From Alkalilacustris brevis (lineage in GTDB: Bacteria > Pseudomonadota > Alphaproteobacteria > Rhodobacterales > Rhodobacteraceae), in the NCBI RefSeq assembly GCF_003350345.1, contig NZ_QNVJ01000070.1:1-64000 (forward strand): 64,000 nucleotides of DNA. The letters are read 5' to 3'. This document shows, piece by piece, positions 27,653 through 36,780 of this stretch. The position numbers were made by a program, and so were the translations under genes. The notes below the pieces were generated by a model. It saw nothing but the letters and a program-made list of their open reading frames with translations. It did no database searches and had not been told where the DNA came from. The stretch's first letter is position 1. Every line of letters begins with the position of its first letter.

Positions 27653-28251
27653 GAATTAAAGGCAAAGAGCAGGCCGACGATCAGCACTGCGGTTGCGGCG
27701 AGCAGGATCAACATGCGTGGCCGTGCCGCCACGGAGCCGGCTGACGCGGGCGCCTGTCTGGTATCTTCGGCGGGTCTTGCCGCCGTGGCATTCACGGTGC
27801 CCGCCTCATGCCGGCTCAGGGCGTGGTCTTCGAGGTTGGAAAAGAACTGCCCGGCAAGCCTTTTCGCAGTCGAATCCACCAACCGCGAGCCAAGCTGCGC
27901 CAGCTTGCCGCCCACCTGCGCGCGGACGTCATAGCGCAGCCTTGTGCCCTGCTCGGCGTCGCTCAGGCGTATGTCGGCGCCGCCCTTCGCAAAACCGGCT
28001 ACGCCCCCCTTGCCGCTGCCCGAGATGGTATAGCTTTCCGGCGGGTTCAGGTCCGACAGGGTGACCTCGCCCTTGAAGGTTGCCTTGACCGGCCCGATGC
28101 TTTGCTTGACCGTGGCGGTGAAGCCCTGCTCCGGGCTCCCCTCCAGTTCGGTGCAGCCGGGGATGCAGGCCCGCAACACGGCAGGGTCGTTCAGCATTTC
28201 CCAGACCTTGTCGCGGGGGGCCGGGATGACGTGTTCGCCGGTCATCTCCAT
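27649..28251 (-). CDS. CoxG-like SRPBCC protein with C-terminal membrane anchor
   Basis: The product is 200 residues. It starts MEMTGEHVIPAPRDKVWEML, the carbon-monoxide-dehydrogenase subunit G pattern, with a START-like fold to about residue 150. A proline/alanine linker follows and then a C-terminal span (MLILLAATAVLIVGLLFAF). CoxG proteins anchor some molybdenum hydroxylases to the membrane, where electrons enter the respiratory chain. That role fits here. Confidence 0.82.
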   Translation of the reverse strand: MEMTGEHVIPAPRDKVWEMLNDPAVLRACIPGCTELEGSPEQGFTATVKQSIGPVKATFKGEVTLSDLNPPESYTISGSGKGGVAGFAKGGADIRLSDAEQGTRLRYDVRAQVGGKLAQLGSRLVDSTAKRLAGQFFSNLEDHALSRHEAGTVNATAARPAEDTRQAPASAGSVAARPRMLILLAATAVLIVGLLFAFNS

Positions 28252-28270
28252 GGGGGTGCCTCCTGCCTGC

Positions 28271-29200
28271 TCATTCCGGGGCCGACTCTAGCAGCGACAG
28301 ATCAAGATAGCGCTTCGGGTTTTCAAGGCGCGCGCCGCCGCCATAGGTACTGCGCAGCTTGAGCACGGTGCGCATGCCCTCGGGCAGGATCGCGGCACCC
28401 GGCGTCAGCCCCGATCGGGGCGACAGCAGGCTTTTCATGACGGGCGTCACGGCCTGGGGCAGAATCTGCGGCATGCGTGCTTGCAAGATGGTTTCCGCCT
28501 CGTCGCGGTTTGCAGGGTTCTGCACCCATTCCAGCCCGCGAAGATACCCGCGCAAGAACGCTTGCAACGGCTTGGGCGATTGCGCCAGAACCGACCGGCG
28601 CGTCGCGATGATCCCGCCTTGATAGCTGTCGAATATGTCTGACGAACGCGCCAGCACATTGAAGCCCGCGCGCTGCGCAATACTAGTGAATGGCTCGATG
28701 GTCAGGGTTCCGACATGTTCGCCTGCCTTGAGCGATTGCCACCGCTGGGGTGTGGCGCCGACTTCGACCATCTCAACATCGTCACGCGACAGCCCGTGAC
28801 GCGCGAGCATCTCGTAGAGCACGAAAGCAAATCCGGTCGCCACCGCATCAAGCGCAAGCGTCTTGCCGCGTAGATCCTCAAAGCTGGTGATCTCGGACGC
28901 GACGACCAGGCTCAACTCAAGCTGCGTGGCACCGGCGATCACAACATATTCGGGGTCCACATCGGGCCCGGCCGCACCCTGCCCTTCGGCGTAGGCCACG
29001 ACATTGTCGAAGGCCGTGCACACCACGTCGAATTCGCCCGCGGCGGTGCGCTTGGCCTGCTCGATCGAGCTGGCGGTCAGTTCCACGGTGACATCAAGGC
29101 CCGCTTGCGCAAAATAGCCTTTCTCGATCGCGGCAAAGGTCGGCAAGTTCGGTGCGCCGGGAAAGGCGATCACGCGAAGCGGCTGTGGGGTGTCACTCAT
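28271..29200 (-). CDS. Leaderless NMT1/SsuA-type solute-binding-fold protein
   Basis: The product is 309 residues with the ABC-type substrate-binding fold of the ThiY/SsuA/NMT1 class (LPTFAAIEKGYFAQAGLDV, then AAGEFDVVCTAFDNVVAYA and LRGKTLALDAVATGFAFV). The N-terminus MSDTPQPLRVIAFPG runs straight into the first beta-strand, with no signal peptide. No permease or ATPase gene is nearby. It lies between the large subunit and CoxG genes of the hydroxylase operon, so a cytoplasmic substrate-binding or sensing role is more likely than transport. Confidence 0.72.
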   Translation of the reverse strand: MSDTPQPLRVIAFPGAPNLPTFAAIEKGYFAQAGLDVTVELTASSIEQAKRTAAGEFDVVCTAFDNVVAYAEGQGAAGPDVDPEYVVIAGATQLELSLVVASEITSFEDLRGKTLALDAVATGFAFVLYEMLARHGLSRDDVEMVEVGATPQRWQSLKAGEHVGTLTIEPFTSIAQRAGFNVLARSSDIFDSYQGGIIATRRSVLAQSPKPLQAFLRGYLRGLEWVQNPANRDEAETILQARMPQILPQAVTPVMKSLLSPRSGLTPGAAILPEGMRTVLKLRSTYGGGARLENPKRYLDLSLLESAPE

Positions 29201-29216
29201 CGTCCATCTCCTGCTC

Positions 29217-31649
29217 TCATTTCTTTGCTTGCGTGTTGGCGGCGTCCTGCACCGCCTGCCAGACAGCCTGGGGAGTCAGCGGCATCGCGATGTCCTCGAC
29301 TCCCATGCCGGCAAGCGCATCCAGTACCGCCAGCGTCACGGTGGCGAGCGCGGGGGTGGTGCCCCCCTCGCCCCCGGCCTTCACCCCAAGCGGGTTGGTT
29401 GGCGATATTACCTCGGCGATCTCCGAGATGAAGAACGGCATGTTGTCGGTGCGCGGCATCCCGTAATCCATGAACGAGCCGGCAATCGGCTGGCCGCTGT
29501 CGTGGTCGATCGCGCACAGTTCCCACATCGCCTGGCCAACCCCTTGGGCAATCCCGCCGTGGGTTTGACCATGCACGATCATAGGGTTGATGCAGCGCCC
29601 CACATCATCGACCGAGACATAGCGCGTGATCGCGACGTGAAAGGTGTTCGGGTCGATCTCGACTTCGCAGATCGCCGCGCCGTTGGGAAAGACCGGCGTG
29701 TGCATTTCATTGTCCGTCACCACCCGCAGGGGATCGGCCAGGCGTGCGGCCAGATCCTGAAGGCTGACAGAGCGGTTGGTGCCGCGCTGGTGAAACACAC
29801 CGTCTGCATACGCAAGCTCATCGGCGGCGGTCTCCAGCATCTCGGCTGCGTGACCTCGCGCCAGCGCCAACAGCTCGGCCGAGGCCATCGCCATCACCGT
29901 GCCGGCATGGCGCATCGAACGGCCCGAATGCGATCCGCCCCCCACGCTGACGACATCGGTATCGCCGATGATGATGAAAACCCGCTCGACCGGAACTTGC
30001 AACATGTCGGCCACAACCTGCGCAAAGCTTGTCTCGTGCCCCTGGCCGCTAGGCTGGGTGCCGATGACCACCTCGATCCGGCCGTCGTCGAACACCTCGA
30101 TCTCGGCGCGTTCCTTCGGCGATCCGATGGAGGACTCCACATAGTTCGCAAAGCCGCGGCCAAGCAGTTTGCCCCGCTGGGAAGCTTCGTCCTTGCGAGC
30201 GGCAAAGCCGTCCCAGTCGAACAGCTCCAGCGCCCGGTCCATGTTCTGTTCGTATTCGCCACTGTCGTAATACTGGCCGACCGCATTGCGGTAAGGCATC
30301 TGTTCGGGGTGAACCAGATTCTTGCGCCGCAGCTCCAGCGGATCGACTCCCAGTTTCCGCGCCGCCAGCTCAACCAGTCGCTCGATGGCATAGGTCACCT
30401 CGGGCCGGCCCGAACTGCGATAGGCCTGCGTGCACATCGTGTTGGTGAACACCGCCCGCGCCCGCAGCGCGGCCACCGGAATGTCATATGAGCCTGTGAT
30501 AAGGCCCGCGCCCTTGCTCAGCGGTGACAGCGATACGCAAAACGCGCCTACATTGCTCAAGTTGTCCGCCCGCATGGCCAGGAACTTGCCATCGGCGTCA
30601 AGCGCCAGCGCAACCTTGGTGCGCAGATCGCGGCCCTGGTAATCTGTCAGGAATGCCTCGGAGCGTGTCGCGGTGAACTTCACCGGCCGTCCTGTGCGGC
30701 GTGCCGCCCACATGACAAGAGCGAACTCGGGATACACCCGATTGCGCGCCCCGAAATTGCCGCCGACATCATAGGAATGCACCCGGATGCGATTGGCGTC
30801 GATGCCAAAACATCTGGCCAGCTCGCCCTTGTGCTTGACAGCGCCACCGCTTCCCGCAAACAGCTCGTAGCGGCCGGTCTCGGGGTCGTATTGCGCCACA
30901 GCGGCGCGTGGCTCGATCGTCACGGCCGTCACGCGGCTGACATGGAAATCCGCCTCGACGGTATGCGCGGCGGTGGCGAAGGCCCTTTCGGTGGCGTCCC
31001 AGTCGCCAAAGGACGATTCGACGAAAACGTTGCCGGGCACTTCGTCCCAGATGACCGGTGCGCCCTGTGCCGCGGCTTGGGCGGAGTCGACGACATGGGG
31101 CAGCGCTTCATACTCCACCTCGACCAGTTCCGCCGCATCCGCCGCCTGGCCGGGCGTCTCGGCCACGACAACGGCGACGGCTTCGCCGACATGGCGCACC
31201 TTGTCGATGGCCAGGGCGTGATGCTCGCCGACAAAGGGAATGCCGCCACCCGGTGCGCACAACTTCATGTCGAACTTGGTCGAGGGCAGCGGATTATGGG
31301 CCAGCGGGCCAATGCCGTCTTGCACCATGTCCGCACCGGTCAACACCTCCAGAACCCCCGGCGCGGCCAGGGCGGCGTCGGCGCTGATCGATATTATGCG
31401 CGCATGCGGATGCTCCGAGCGCACTATCGCGGCGTAGGTCTGCCCCTCCAGCAGGAAGTCGTCGGTGAAACGCCCCTTCCCGGTCAGCAGCCGATGGTCT
31501 TCCTTGCGCCGCACAGGCTTGCCGACATGACGAAACAGGGCATCGCGCACCATCTTCATCTCTGGGCCGGTTTGATCCCAGTTCATTTGGGGTATGTCAC
31601 CCGCGCCCAGGGCGTTCCCTGACCTGCCGCCATCTGGATGCGCATTCAT
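29217..31649 (-). CDS. Molybdenum hydroxylase large subunit 1 (xanthine-oxidase family)
   Basis: The product is about 810 residues. It has both aldehyde-oxidase/xanthine-dehydrogenase domains (hammerhead from about residue 40, molybdopterin domain from about 160). GNFGARNRVYPEFAL and the active-site loop AYRSSGRPE are visible, and the conserved Glu in VKAGGEGGT is near the C-terminus. The loop lacks the CSFR cysteine of true CO dehydrogenase. The enzyme therefore hydroxylates an organic ring or aldehyde. The ATG at 31649 has an ideal GGAGG; earlier ATGs up to 31715 lack one. It is the first gene of the operon. Confidence 0.88.
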   Translation of the reverse strand: MNAHPDGGRSGNALGAGDIPQMNWDQTGPEMKMVRDALFRHVGKPVRRKEDHRLLTGKGRFTDDFLLEGQTYAAIVRSEHPHARIISISADAALAAPGVLEVLTGADMVQDGIGPLAHNPLPSTKFDMKLCAPGGGIPFVGEHHALAIDKVRHVGEAVAVVVAETPGQAADAAELVEVEYEALPHVVDSAQAAAQGAPVIWDEVPGNVFVESSFGDWDATERAFATAAHTVEADFHVSRVTAVTIEPRAAVAQYDPETGRYELFAGSGGAVKHKGELARCFGIDANRIRVHSYDVGGNFGARNRVYPEFALVMWAARRTGRPVKFTATRSEAFLTDYQGRDLRTKVALALDADGKFLAMRADNLSNVGAFCVSLSPLSKGAGLITGSYDIPVAALRARAVFTNTMCTQAYRSSGRPEVTYAIERLVELAARKLGVDPLELRRKNLVHPEQMPYRNAVGQYYDSGEYEQNMDRALELFDWDGFAARKDEASQRGKLLGRGFANYVESSIGSPKERAEIEVFDDGRIEVVIGTQPSGQGHETSFAQVVADMLQVPVERVFIIIGDTDVVSVGGGSHSGRSMRHAGTVMAMASAELLALARGHAAEMLETAADELAYADGVFHQRGTNRSVSLQDLAARLADPLRVVTDNEMHTPVFPNGAAICEVEIDPNTFHVAITRYVSVDDVGRCINPMIVHGQTHGGIAQGVGQAMWELCAIDHDSGQPIAGSFMDYGMPRTDNMPFFISEIAEVISPTNPLGVKAGGEGGTTPALATVTLAVLDALAGMGVEDIAMPLTPQAVWQAVQDAANTQAKK

Positions 31650-31838
31650 CCGCCGCCCTCCGTCGTCGCCTTCAAATTCCATGCTGTTGCCGCGCCGCAC
31701 CATGTTGCCTACCATTGTCTGCTGTATTAATGTATGACAGTATGGCTTACAAGCAGAAATTCATGCGAAGCAAGGTGCCAGCGGCAGGCGCGGCAAGTGG
31801 CGATCCGGGCGGACTGACGCCGAAACGAGGGGAACGGA
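31650..31838. promoter_or_regulatory. Divergent promoter between the two Mo-hydroxylase large subunits, with candidate operator
   Basis: TAATGTATGACA at 31729-31740 recurs with one change (TAATGTATGGCA) on the minus strand at 39736-39747 upstream of the TTT transporter genes. Here it lies within an imperfect palindrome, CTGT..TA...TA..ACAG (31723-31741), and contains the TGT-ATG-ACA core typical of FadR-type GntR operators. The adjacent GntR regulator is the natural candidate. Confidence 0.45.
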
Positions 31839-34139
31839 ATGAATTTCGACAACGGAATGCGCCGCGTCGAAGACAATGCATTGCTGCGCGGTCAGGCAGA
31901 ATTCGCCGACGATCTCGGGGCCGATAGCGACGGGCTGCATATCGCCTTCGCCCGCTCGGTGAGCGCGGCGGGCTGGATCGGCAAGGTTCAAGCCGATGCC
32001 GCGCGAGACATGCCCGGCGTTGCCTGCGTCCTGACCGGAGAAGACTGGGTTGCCGATGGCATGGGCATGCTGGAAAGCCGACTGAACCACCCCGGCCCCG
32101 ACGACGGCAAGATGCGCCGCCCCCCGCACCCGCCGATCGCCACCGACTGTGTGCGCGCGATCGGTGAGATCGTGGCCGTCGTATTTGCCCGCACACGGGC
32201 GCAGGCCGAAGACGCCGCGGAACTAATCGAGTGGGACATCGACGAGACCGAAGCCGTCACCGATCTGGCCCGTGCCATGCATCCCGATGCGCCCCGCGTC
32301 TGGCCGGAATATCCCGACAATCTGTGCTTTCGCCTGCACAAAGGTGACGCTGAAGCGACCCGCGCAGCGCTGGCAGATGCGGCGCATGTGGTGCGCCACA
32401 CGCTGCCCATCTCGCGGGTCACGGCCGCGGCGCTGGAGCCACGAGCGTTGCGCGCCGATTTCGATGCGGCGACGGGCGTCTACACACTCGATCTGGGCAG
32501 CCAGGCCCCGCACCGCATCGCCAGCGATCTTGCGGCGACGTTGGGGCTCCAGCCCAAGGATATTCGCGTCATCAGCAGAGCCTGCGGCGGCTCTTTCGGG
32601 ATGAAGAACTTTGGCTATCCCGAATATGCGCTGGCGCTCTGGGCCGCGCGCAAGACCGGCCACACCCTGCGCTGGACCGCCAGCCGAGTGGAATCGTTCA
32701 ACAGCGATTCCCATGGCCGCGACCAGCTTGTCGATGCCGCGCTGGCGATCGATAGTGACGGCCACTTCCTGGGCCTGGACGTAACCATACGTGCTAACCT
32801 AGGTGCGCGCCTCGGCCCCTCGACCGTGCATCCCCCGGTGGCCAATATCGGCGGACTGGTCGGTGTCTATCGCACCCCCGTCGCGCATGTCACCGTCGAA
32901 GGGTATTTCACTAATACGCAGCAAACCGCGCCCTATCGCGGTGCCGGTCGCCCCGAGGCCACCTATGTCATCGAGCGCCTGATCGACCTGGCCGCCGCCG
33001 AGCTTGGCATCGACCGGGCAGAGCTGCGCCGGCGCAACATGATCACGGTCGATCAGTTCCCCTATCAGACACCGCTGGCATTCAACTACGACTCCGGGGA
33101 TTTTGTCGCGATTCTGGACCAGGCGCTTGATGCGGCGGACTGGGCCGGGTTTCCCGCACGGCGGGAAGCCGCGCGCAAACGCGGGCGGCTGAGGGGGATC
33201 GGCATATCCAACCCCATCGAGATCGCCGGCGGCCCCGCAACCGGACCAAACCCCGAATACGCGGCGATCGAGCTGACCCCGCAGGGACGTGTCATGTTGC
33301 GCGTCGGCTCTTGCGATGCCGGACAAGGGCATACCACCTCATTTCGCATGCTGGTGGCCCAAAGACTGGGCCTGGAGCCTGACGAGATAAGCATCCTGAC
33401 CGGTGACACGCATCTCGTGGCGCGCGGGATCGGCACCTTCGGGTCAAGAACGCTGGCAGCGGCGGGCACCTCGATCTTTGCCGGGCTGGATGAAATCATA
33501 GCCATTCTCAAGCAAGACGCAGCCGACCAGCTCGAGGTCGCCCCCGATGACCTTGAACTGATCGGGGGTGAATTCCGGGTGATGGGCACGGATCTCACCG
33601 TTGCGTTGCGCAAGGTGCTGGCGCAGCGCGACAGCACGATACGGACCGAACATTACCAAGCCACCGACGGCCCGACCTATCCGAACGGCTGTCACGTCTG
33701 CGAAGTCGAGATCGACTCGCAAACCGGCGTCGTCACGCTGCTGCGCTATGTCGTGGTCGATGACGTGGGCACTGTCCTCAACCCGATAATCGTAAAGGGC
33801 CAGATCGTTGGCGGTGTGGTTCAGGGGGCGGGTCAGGCCCTGGGCGAGCAGATCGTCTACGACCCGGACTCAGGCCAGCTTCTGACTGCAAGCTTTATGG
33901 ATTACAGCATGCTGCGTGCCATGGATGTCCCGATGATCGAGGTCATCAGCCACCCGGTTCCGACACGGAAAAATCCCCTTGGCGTAAAGGGTGCGGGCGA
34001 AGCGGGCACTGTGGGCGCGTTGGCCGCAGTCGTCAGCGCGGTTTCGGATGCGCTTGCTCCACTAGGTGTGCGCCACCTAGATATGCCCGCCACGCCCGCA
34101 CGGGTCTGGCAAGCGATCCGCGACACCGAAAGCCTTTGA
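31839..34139 (+). CDS. Molybdenum hydroxylase large subunit 2 (xanthine-oxidase family)
   Basis: The product is 766 residues. It has the same two-domain architecture as the divergent large subunit but is clearly different in sequence. Its active-site loop is PYRGAGRPE, and the C-terminal Glu lies in VKGAGEAGT. The N-terminus is shorter. It has no 2Fe-2S or FAD subunit of its own in the operon, so it presumably shares the neighbouring small and medium subunits. It is followed 82 bases later by ubiX, which links it to the decarboxylation step. Confidence 0.86.
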   Translation: MNFDNGMRRVEDNALLRGQAEFADDLGADSDGLHIAFARSVSAAGWIGKVQADAARDMPGVACVLTGEDWVADGMGMLESRLNHPGPDDGKMRRPPHPPIATDCVRAIGEIVAVVFARTRAQAEDAAELIEWDIDETEAVTDLARAMHPDAPRVWPEYPDNLCFRLHKGDAEATRAALADAAHVVRHTLPISRVTAAALEPRALRADFDAATGVYTLDLGSQAPHRIASDLAATLGLQPKDIRVISRACGGSFGMKNFGYPEYALALWAARKTGHTLRWTASRVESFNSDSHGRDQLVDAALAIDSDGHFLGLDVTIRANLGARLGPSTVHPPVANIGGLVGVYRTPVAHVTVEGYFTNTQQTAPYRGAGRPEATYVIERLIDLAAAELGIDRAELRRRNMITVDQFPYQTPLAFNYDSGDFVAILDQALDAADWAGFPARREAARKRGRLRGIGISNPIEIAGGPATGPNPEYAAIELTPQGRVMLRVGSCDAGQGHTTSFRMLVAQRLGLEPDEISILTGDTHLVARGIGTFGSRTLAAAGTSIFAGLDEIIAILKQDAADQLEVAPDDLELIGGEFRVMGTDLTVALRKVLAQRDSTIRTEHYQATDGPTYPNGCHVCEVEIDSQTGVVTLLRYVVVDDVGTVLNPIIVKGQIVGGVVQGAGQALGEQIVYDPDSGQLLTASFMDYSMLRAMDVPMIEVISHPVPTRKNPLGVKGAGEAGTVGALAAVVSAVSDALAPLGVRHLDMPATPARVWQAIRDTESL

Positions 34140-34221
34140 TCCGCACTTCTATTTACTGATTGCAAGCGCGGCGCCGAGGGCGGCTAGCAAACCTAATAAG
34201 GCACCATGCAAAGGACATCAC

Positions 34222-34788
34222 ATGCGGCGCATCATCATCGGGCTAAGCGGTGCTTCGGGTTCCATCTACGGAATTCGGGCGCTGCAACTCTTGCGCGAGG
34301 TCGAAGACATCGAAACCCACGCCGTCATATCGCCGGCGGCACTGCGCACGGCGCTGCACGAAACCTCCATGGCTGCCAGCGACATCGAGAAACTGGCCGA
34401 TCATGTCCACAGTCATCGCGACATCGGCGCCTCGATCGCTTCGGGGTCGTTTCGCACCGAGGGTATGCTGGTGGCGCCCTGCTCGATCAAGACTTTGAGC
34501 GGGATCGCGCATTGCTACAATAACGAGCTGATCGTCCGGGCCGCCGATGTCTGCCTGAAGGAACGCCGCCGCGTCGTGCTGATGCTGCGCGAGACACCGT
34601 TTCATGCCGGTCACCTGGCCTTGATGCAGCAAGCCGACCGCAATGGCGCCATCATCATGCCGCCGGTGCCGGCGTTCTACAGCAAGCCTGCCTCACTGGA
34701 CGAGATGGTGACACAAACGGTTGGGCGGGCCCTGGACCTGTTCGGTATTCACTTGCCGATGGTGCATCGCTGGACCGAAAGCTCTTGA
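34222..34788 (+). CDS. ubiX: UbiX-type flavin prenyltransferase
   Basis: The product is 188 residues, the family length. The flavoprotein start IIIGLSGASGSIYGIRALQ and VAPCSIKTLSGIAHCYNNEL, RRRVVLMLRETP and MPPVPAFYSKP are diagnostic. UbiX makes prenylated FMN, the cofactor of UbiD decarboxylases. A UbiD-family gene lies 2 kb away in this cluster. AAGGACATC precedes the ATG. The dedicated copy suggests the cluster's decarboxylase is the client, rather than ubiquinone synthesis. Confidence 0.9.
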   Translation: MRRIIIGLSGASGSIYGIRALQLLREVEDIETHAVISPAALRTALHETSMAASDIEKLADHVHSHRDIGASIASGSFRTEGMLVAPCSIKTLSGIAHCYNNELIVRAADVCLKERRRVVLMLRETPFHAGHLALMQQADRNGAIIMPPVPAFYSKPASLDEMVTQTVGRALDLFGIHLPMVHRWTESS

Positions 34789-34859
34789 GCGCGCTGAATG
34801 CCGCGCGCACGCCCCCCGGCAGACAACGCGCCCCGGTTCGCTGCCGCAAGACCGTCGGC

Positions 34860-35570
34860 CTATCCCTTGGCTTGCTCGATTTCCGAACTGCGCGCCAGGC
34901 CGAGGGCTGAATTGGCAGCGCTGTTGACATGTTCCCACGCCATCCTTCGCGCCATCGCCACATCGCGCGCGAGAACGGCGTCGCGCATGGCCTCGATCTC
35001 GCGGATGCTCTGTGCCTGCCGGTCGGCACGATTGAGCGAATTGCGCCGCAACTGCGCCGTTCGCAGCGTCAGGCGTGACAGAAACTCAAGCGCGACATCG
35101 TTCTCGGCCACCTTGCACAGATGCCGGTGCAATTCTCGTTTGGCACCGGTGATCATCTGGAATTCTCCGGCGCGGTAGCTATCGAGCAATTGGCCGCAGA
35201 TCTTCGTGAACTCGTCCATGTGCGGATCTGTAGCACGCTCGATGAACTGCTGGACAATCAAGGCCTCGATATCGGCGCGTATCAAATAGATATTCTCGGC
35301 GTCGCGCAGTGATATCCGCGCCACGGTCAACCCGCGTGAAGCCGCCTGCCGGACAACGCCTTCTGATTCGAGTTCGCGCAGCGCCTCGCGCAACGAAGTG
35401 CGGCTGACCCCAAGTTGCTGGCAGAGATCCTTTTCGACAAGGCGCGCTCCGGGTGTCAGCAACCCCAGTTCAATCGCCTTGCGCATGGATTCGATGATGC
35501 GCGCCCTGAGTGGTGCAGATTCCTGATGGATCGGCGCCAACCCGGCAGTCCCTGATTCCCGCTGCATCAT
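34860..35570 (-). CDS. GntR-family (FadR/FCD) transcriptional regulator
   Basis: The product is about 236 residues. It has an N-terminal winged helix (about 15-80, with LVEKDLCQQLGVSRTSLREAL and the LESEGVVRQ wing) and an all-helical FCD ligand domain (about 95-220). Both ATG 35570 and GTG 35588 are possible starts; AGAGGA favours the former. It is the last gene of the minus-strand run binding protein, UbiD, AbrB, GntR and probably controls the catabolic cluster in response to the substrate or an intermediate. Confidence 0.85.
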   Translation of the reverse strand: MMQRESGTAGLAPIHQESAPLRARIIESMRKAIELGLLTPGARLVEKDLCQQLGVSRTSLREALRELESEGVVRQAASRGLTVARISLRDAENIYLIRADIEALIVQQFIERATDPHMDEFTKICGQLLDSYRAGEFQMITGAKRELHRHLCKVAENDVALEFLSRLTLRTAQLRRNSLNRADRQAQSIREIEAMRDAVLARDVAMARRMAWEHVNSAANSALGLARSSEIEQAKG

Positions 35571-35608
35571 CCGACTTGATCCTCTCACAATCTGAAATTG
35601 CAGAATTT

Positions 35609-35622
35609 GGCATGGTCATACC
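35609..35622. promoter_or_regulatory. Candidate operator upstream of the GntR gene
   Basis: On the minus strand the site reads GGTATGACCATGCC and shares GTATGAC with the operator candidate at 31729-31740 (there followed by AGTATGG). The position about 40 bases upstream of the regulator start suits autoregulation. Support is limited to similarity by eye. Confidence 0.3.
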
Positions 35623-35653
35623 GTCCCACAAATAAGGATAGGCATAAATCAGG

Positions 35654-36724
35654 CTACTTTCCAGAGAAACGGCGCCATAACCGGAAGATCAAAGGCGCAA
35701 AAGCGACCACGCAGGCAACCCGCACCACATGGTGGCTGGACACATATCCGACATCAACGCCTATCGCGAGGGCAATAAGGCTCATCTCGGTCAGCCCGCC
35801 GGGCGCGAACGCCAAAAGAATTGCAAGAAAGTCGCGTTGCAGGACGCCCATCAGCACCATGGCGAAAAGGACCGTCAGGCCCAGCAAAAGCGCAGCCGCT
35901 CCAAGGCCCATGATCAACGCGCCCCCAACCACGCGCGGACTCATGCCAACAAAACGACAGCCGATGATGGTGCCCAGCAGCAACTGCGCCGCGAGGACAA
36001 GCTCAGAAGGCGGGGGCGCGCTGACGATGCCCGACACATACAGCCCCGCGCTCAGGATCATCGGCCCAAGAAGAGTGGGCGCCGGAAGCCGCAGCCTGCG
36101 CCCCAGGAAAAATCCCGCCACCCCGACGGCAGACAGCTTGACCAGCTCCAGAGACGGAGTGTCGCGCACGCTGGTTCCACCGCTTATGCCGTCGCCCAGG
36201 TCCAGCCCCGAGAACAGCCGAAACCAGACCCCCAGCGAAATCACGACAATCAGGATGCGCGACGCATGCGCCAGGGCGATCCGGCGATCGTCCGCTCCCA
36301 TGGCCTTGCCGATCACGGTCATCTCGCTCAGGCCGGCGGGCATCGCGCAGAAATAGGATGTGGCGGGATCGAACCCGCCGATCAGCCGGTAGTAGGGGAT
36401 TGTAATCAGAGCGGCGCAGGCCAGATACACAACCGCAAAGCCCAGCGACACGCCCCAAACAGCGAGTCGGTCCAGCAGGTCCGGCGTGAAGCCCGACCCA
36501 AGCATGACGCCGATGACCACGATGACATAGGGCCTGATCGCCACCGGTCCCTGAACGGGGGCCCGGCTAAGCGCGGCGATCGTATTCAATACCATCGGCC
36601 CCAGCAGCCAGGGCAATGGCATCGTGAGCCAAGTGAACAGCAGGCCGCCAACGATACTGATGGCGACCGCAAGCGCGAACCTGCCGGGATCGAATTTCTG
36701 GCGCGCGCCGCTGCCGGGCTGCAT
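35654..36724 (-). CDS. AbrB-family (duplicated) integral membrane protein
   Basis: The product is 356 residues, very hydrophobic, with two related halves. MPAGLSEMTVIGKAMG in the first half repeats as APGGLTEMSLIALAIG in the second. This is the AbrB-duplication transporter-like family (often misnamed ammonia monooxygenase). It is sometimes found with TTT or TRAP systems and may act as an exporter or permease for small carboxylates. It is encoded between UbiD and GntR on the same strand. Confidence 0.78.
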   Translation of the reverse strand: MQPGSGARQKFDPGRFALAVAISIVGGLLFTWLTMPLPWLLGPMVLNTIAALSRAPVQGPVAIRPYVIVVIGVMLGSGFTPDLLDRLAVWGVSLGFAVVYLACAALITIPYYRLIGGFDPATSYFCAMPAGLSEMTVIGKAMGADDRRIALAHASRILIVVISLGVWFRLFSGLDLGDGISGGTSVRDTPSLELVKLSAVGVAGFFLGRRLRLPAPTLLGPMILSAGLYVSGIVSAPPPSELVLAAQLLLGTIIGCRFVGMSPRVVGGALIMGLGAAALLLGLTVLFAMVLMGVLQRDFLAILLAFAPGGLTEMSLIALAIGVDVGYVSSHHVVRVACVVAFAPLIFRLWRRFSGK

Positions 36725-36780
36725 GGCTGCTTGGTTCCTTTCCCGCCTCCGCCGCGTACACTGCTCGTGCGGCTGCGATC

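Noticed and set aside
29217-31649. Aerobic carbon monoxide dehydrogenase (CoxL)
   Set aside because: The active-site loop reads AYRSSGRPE and lacks the Cys of the CO-dehydrogenase CSFR motif, so true CO oxidation is unlikely despite CoxG/CoxM/CoxS-type neighbours.
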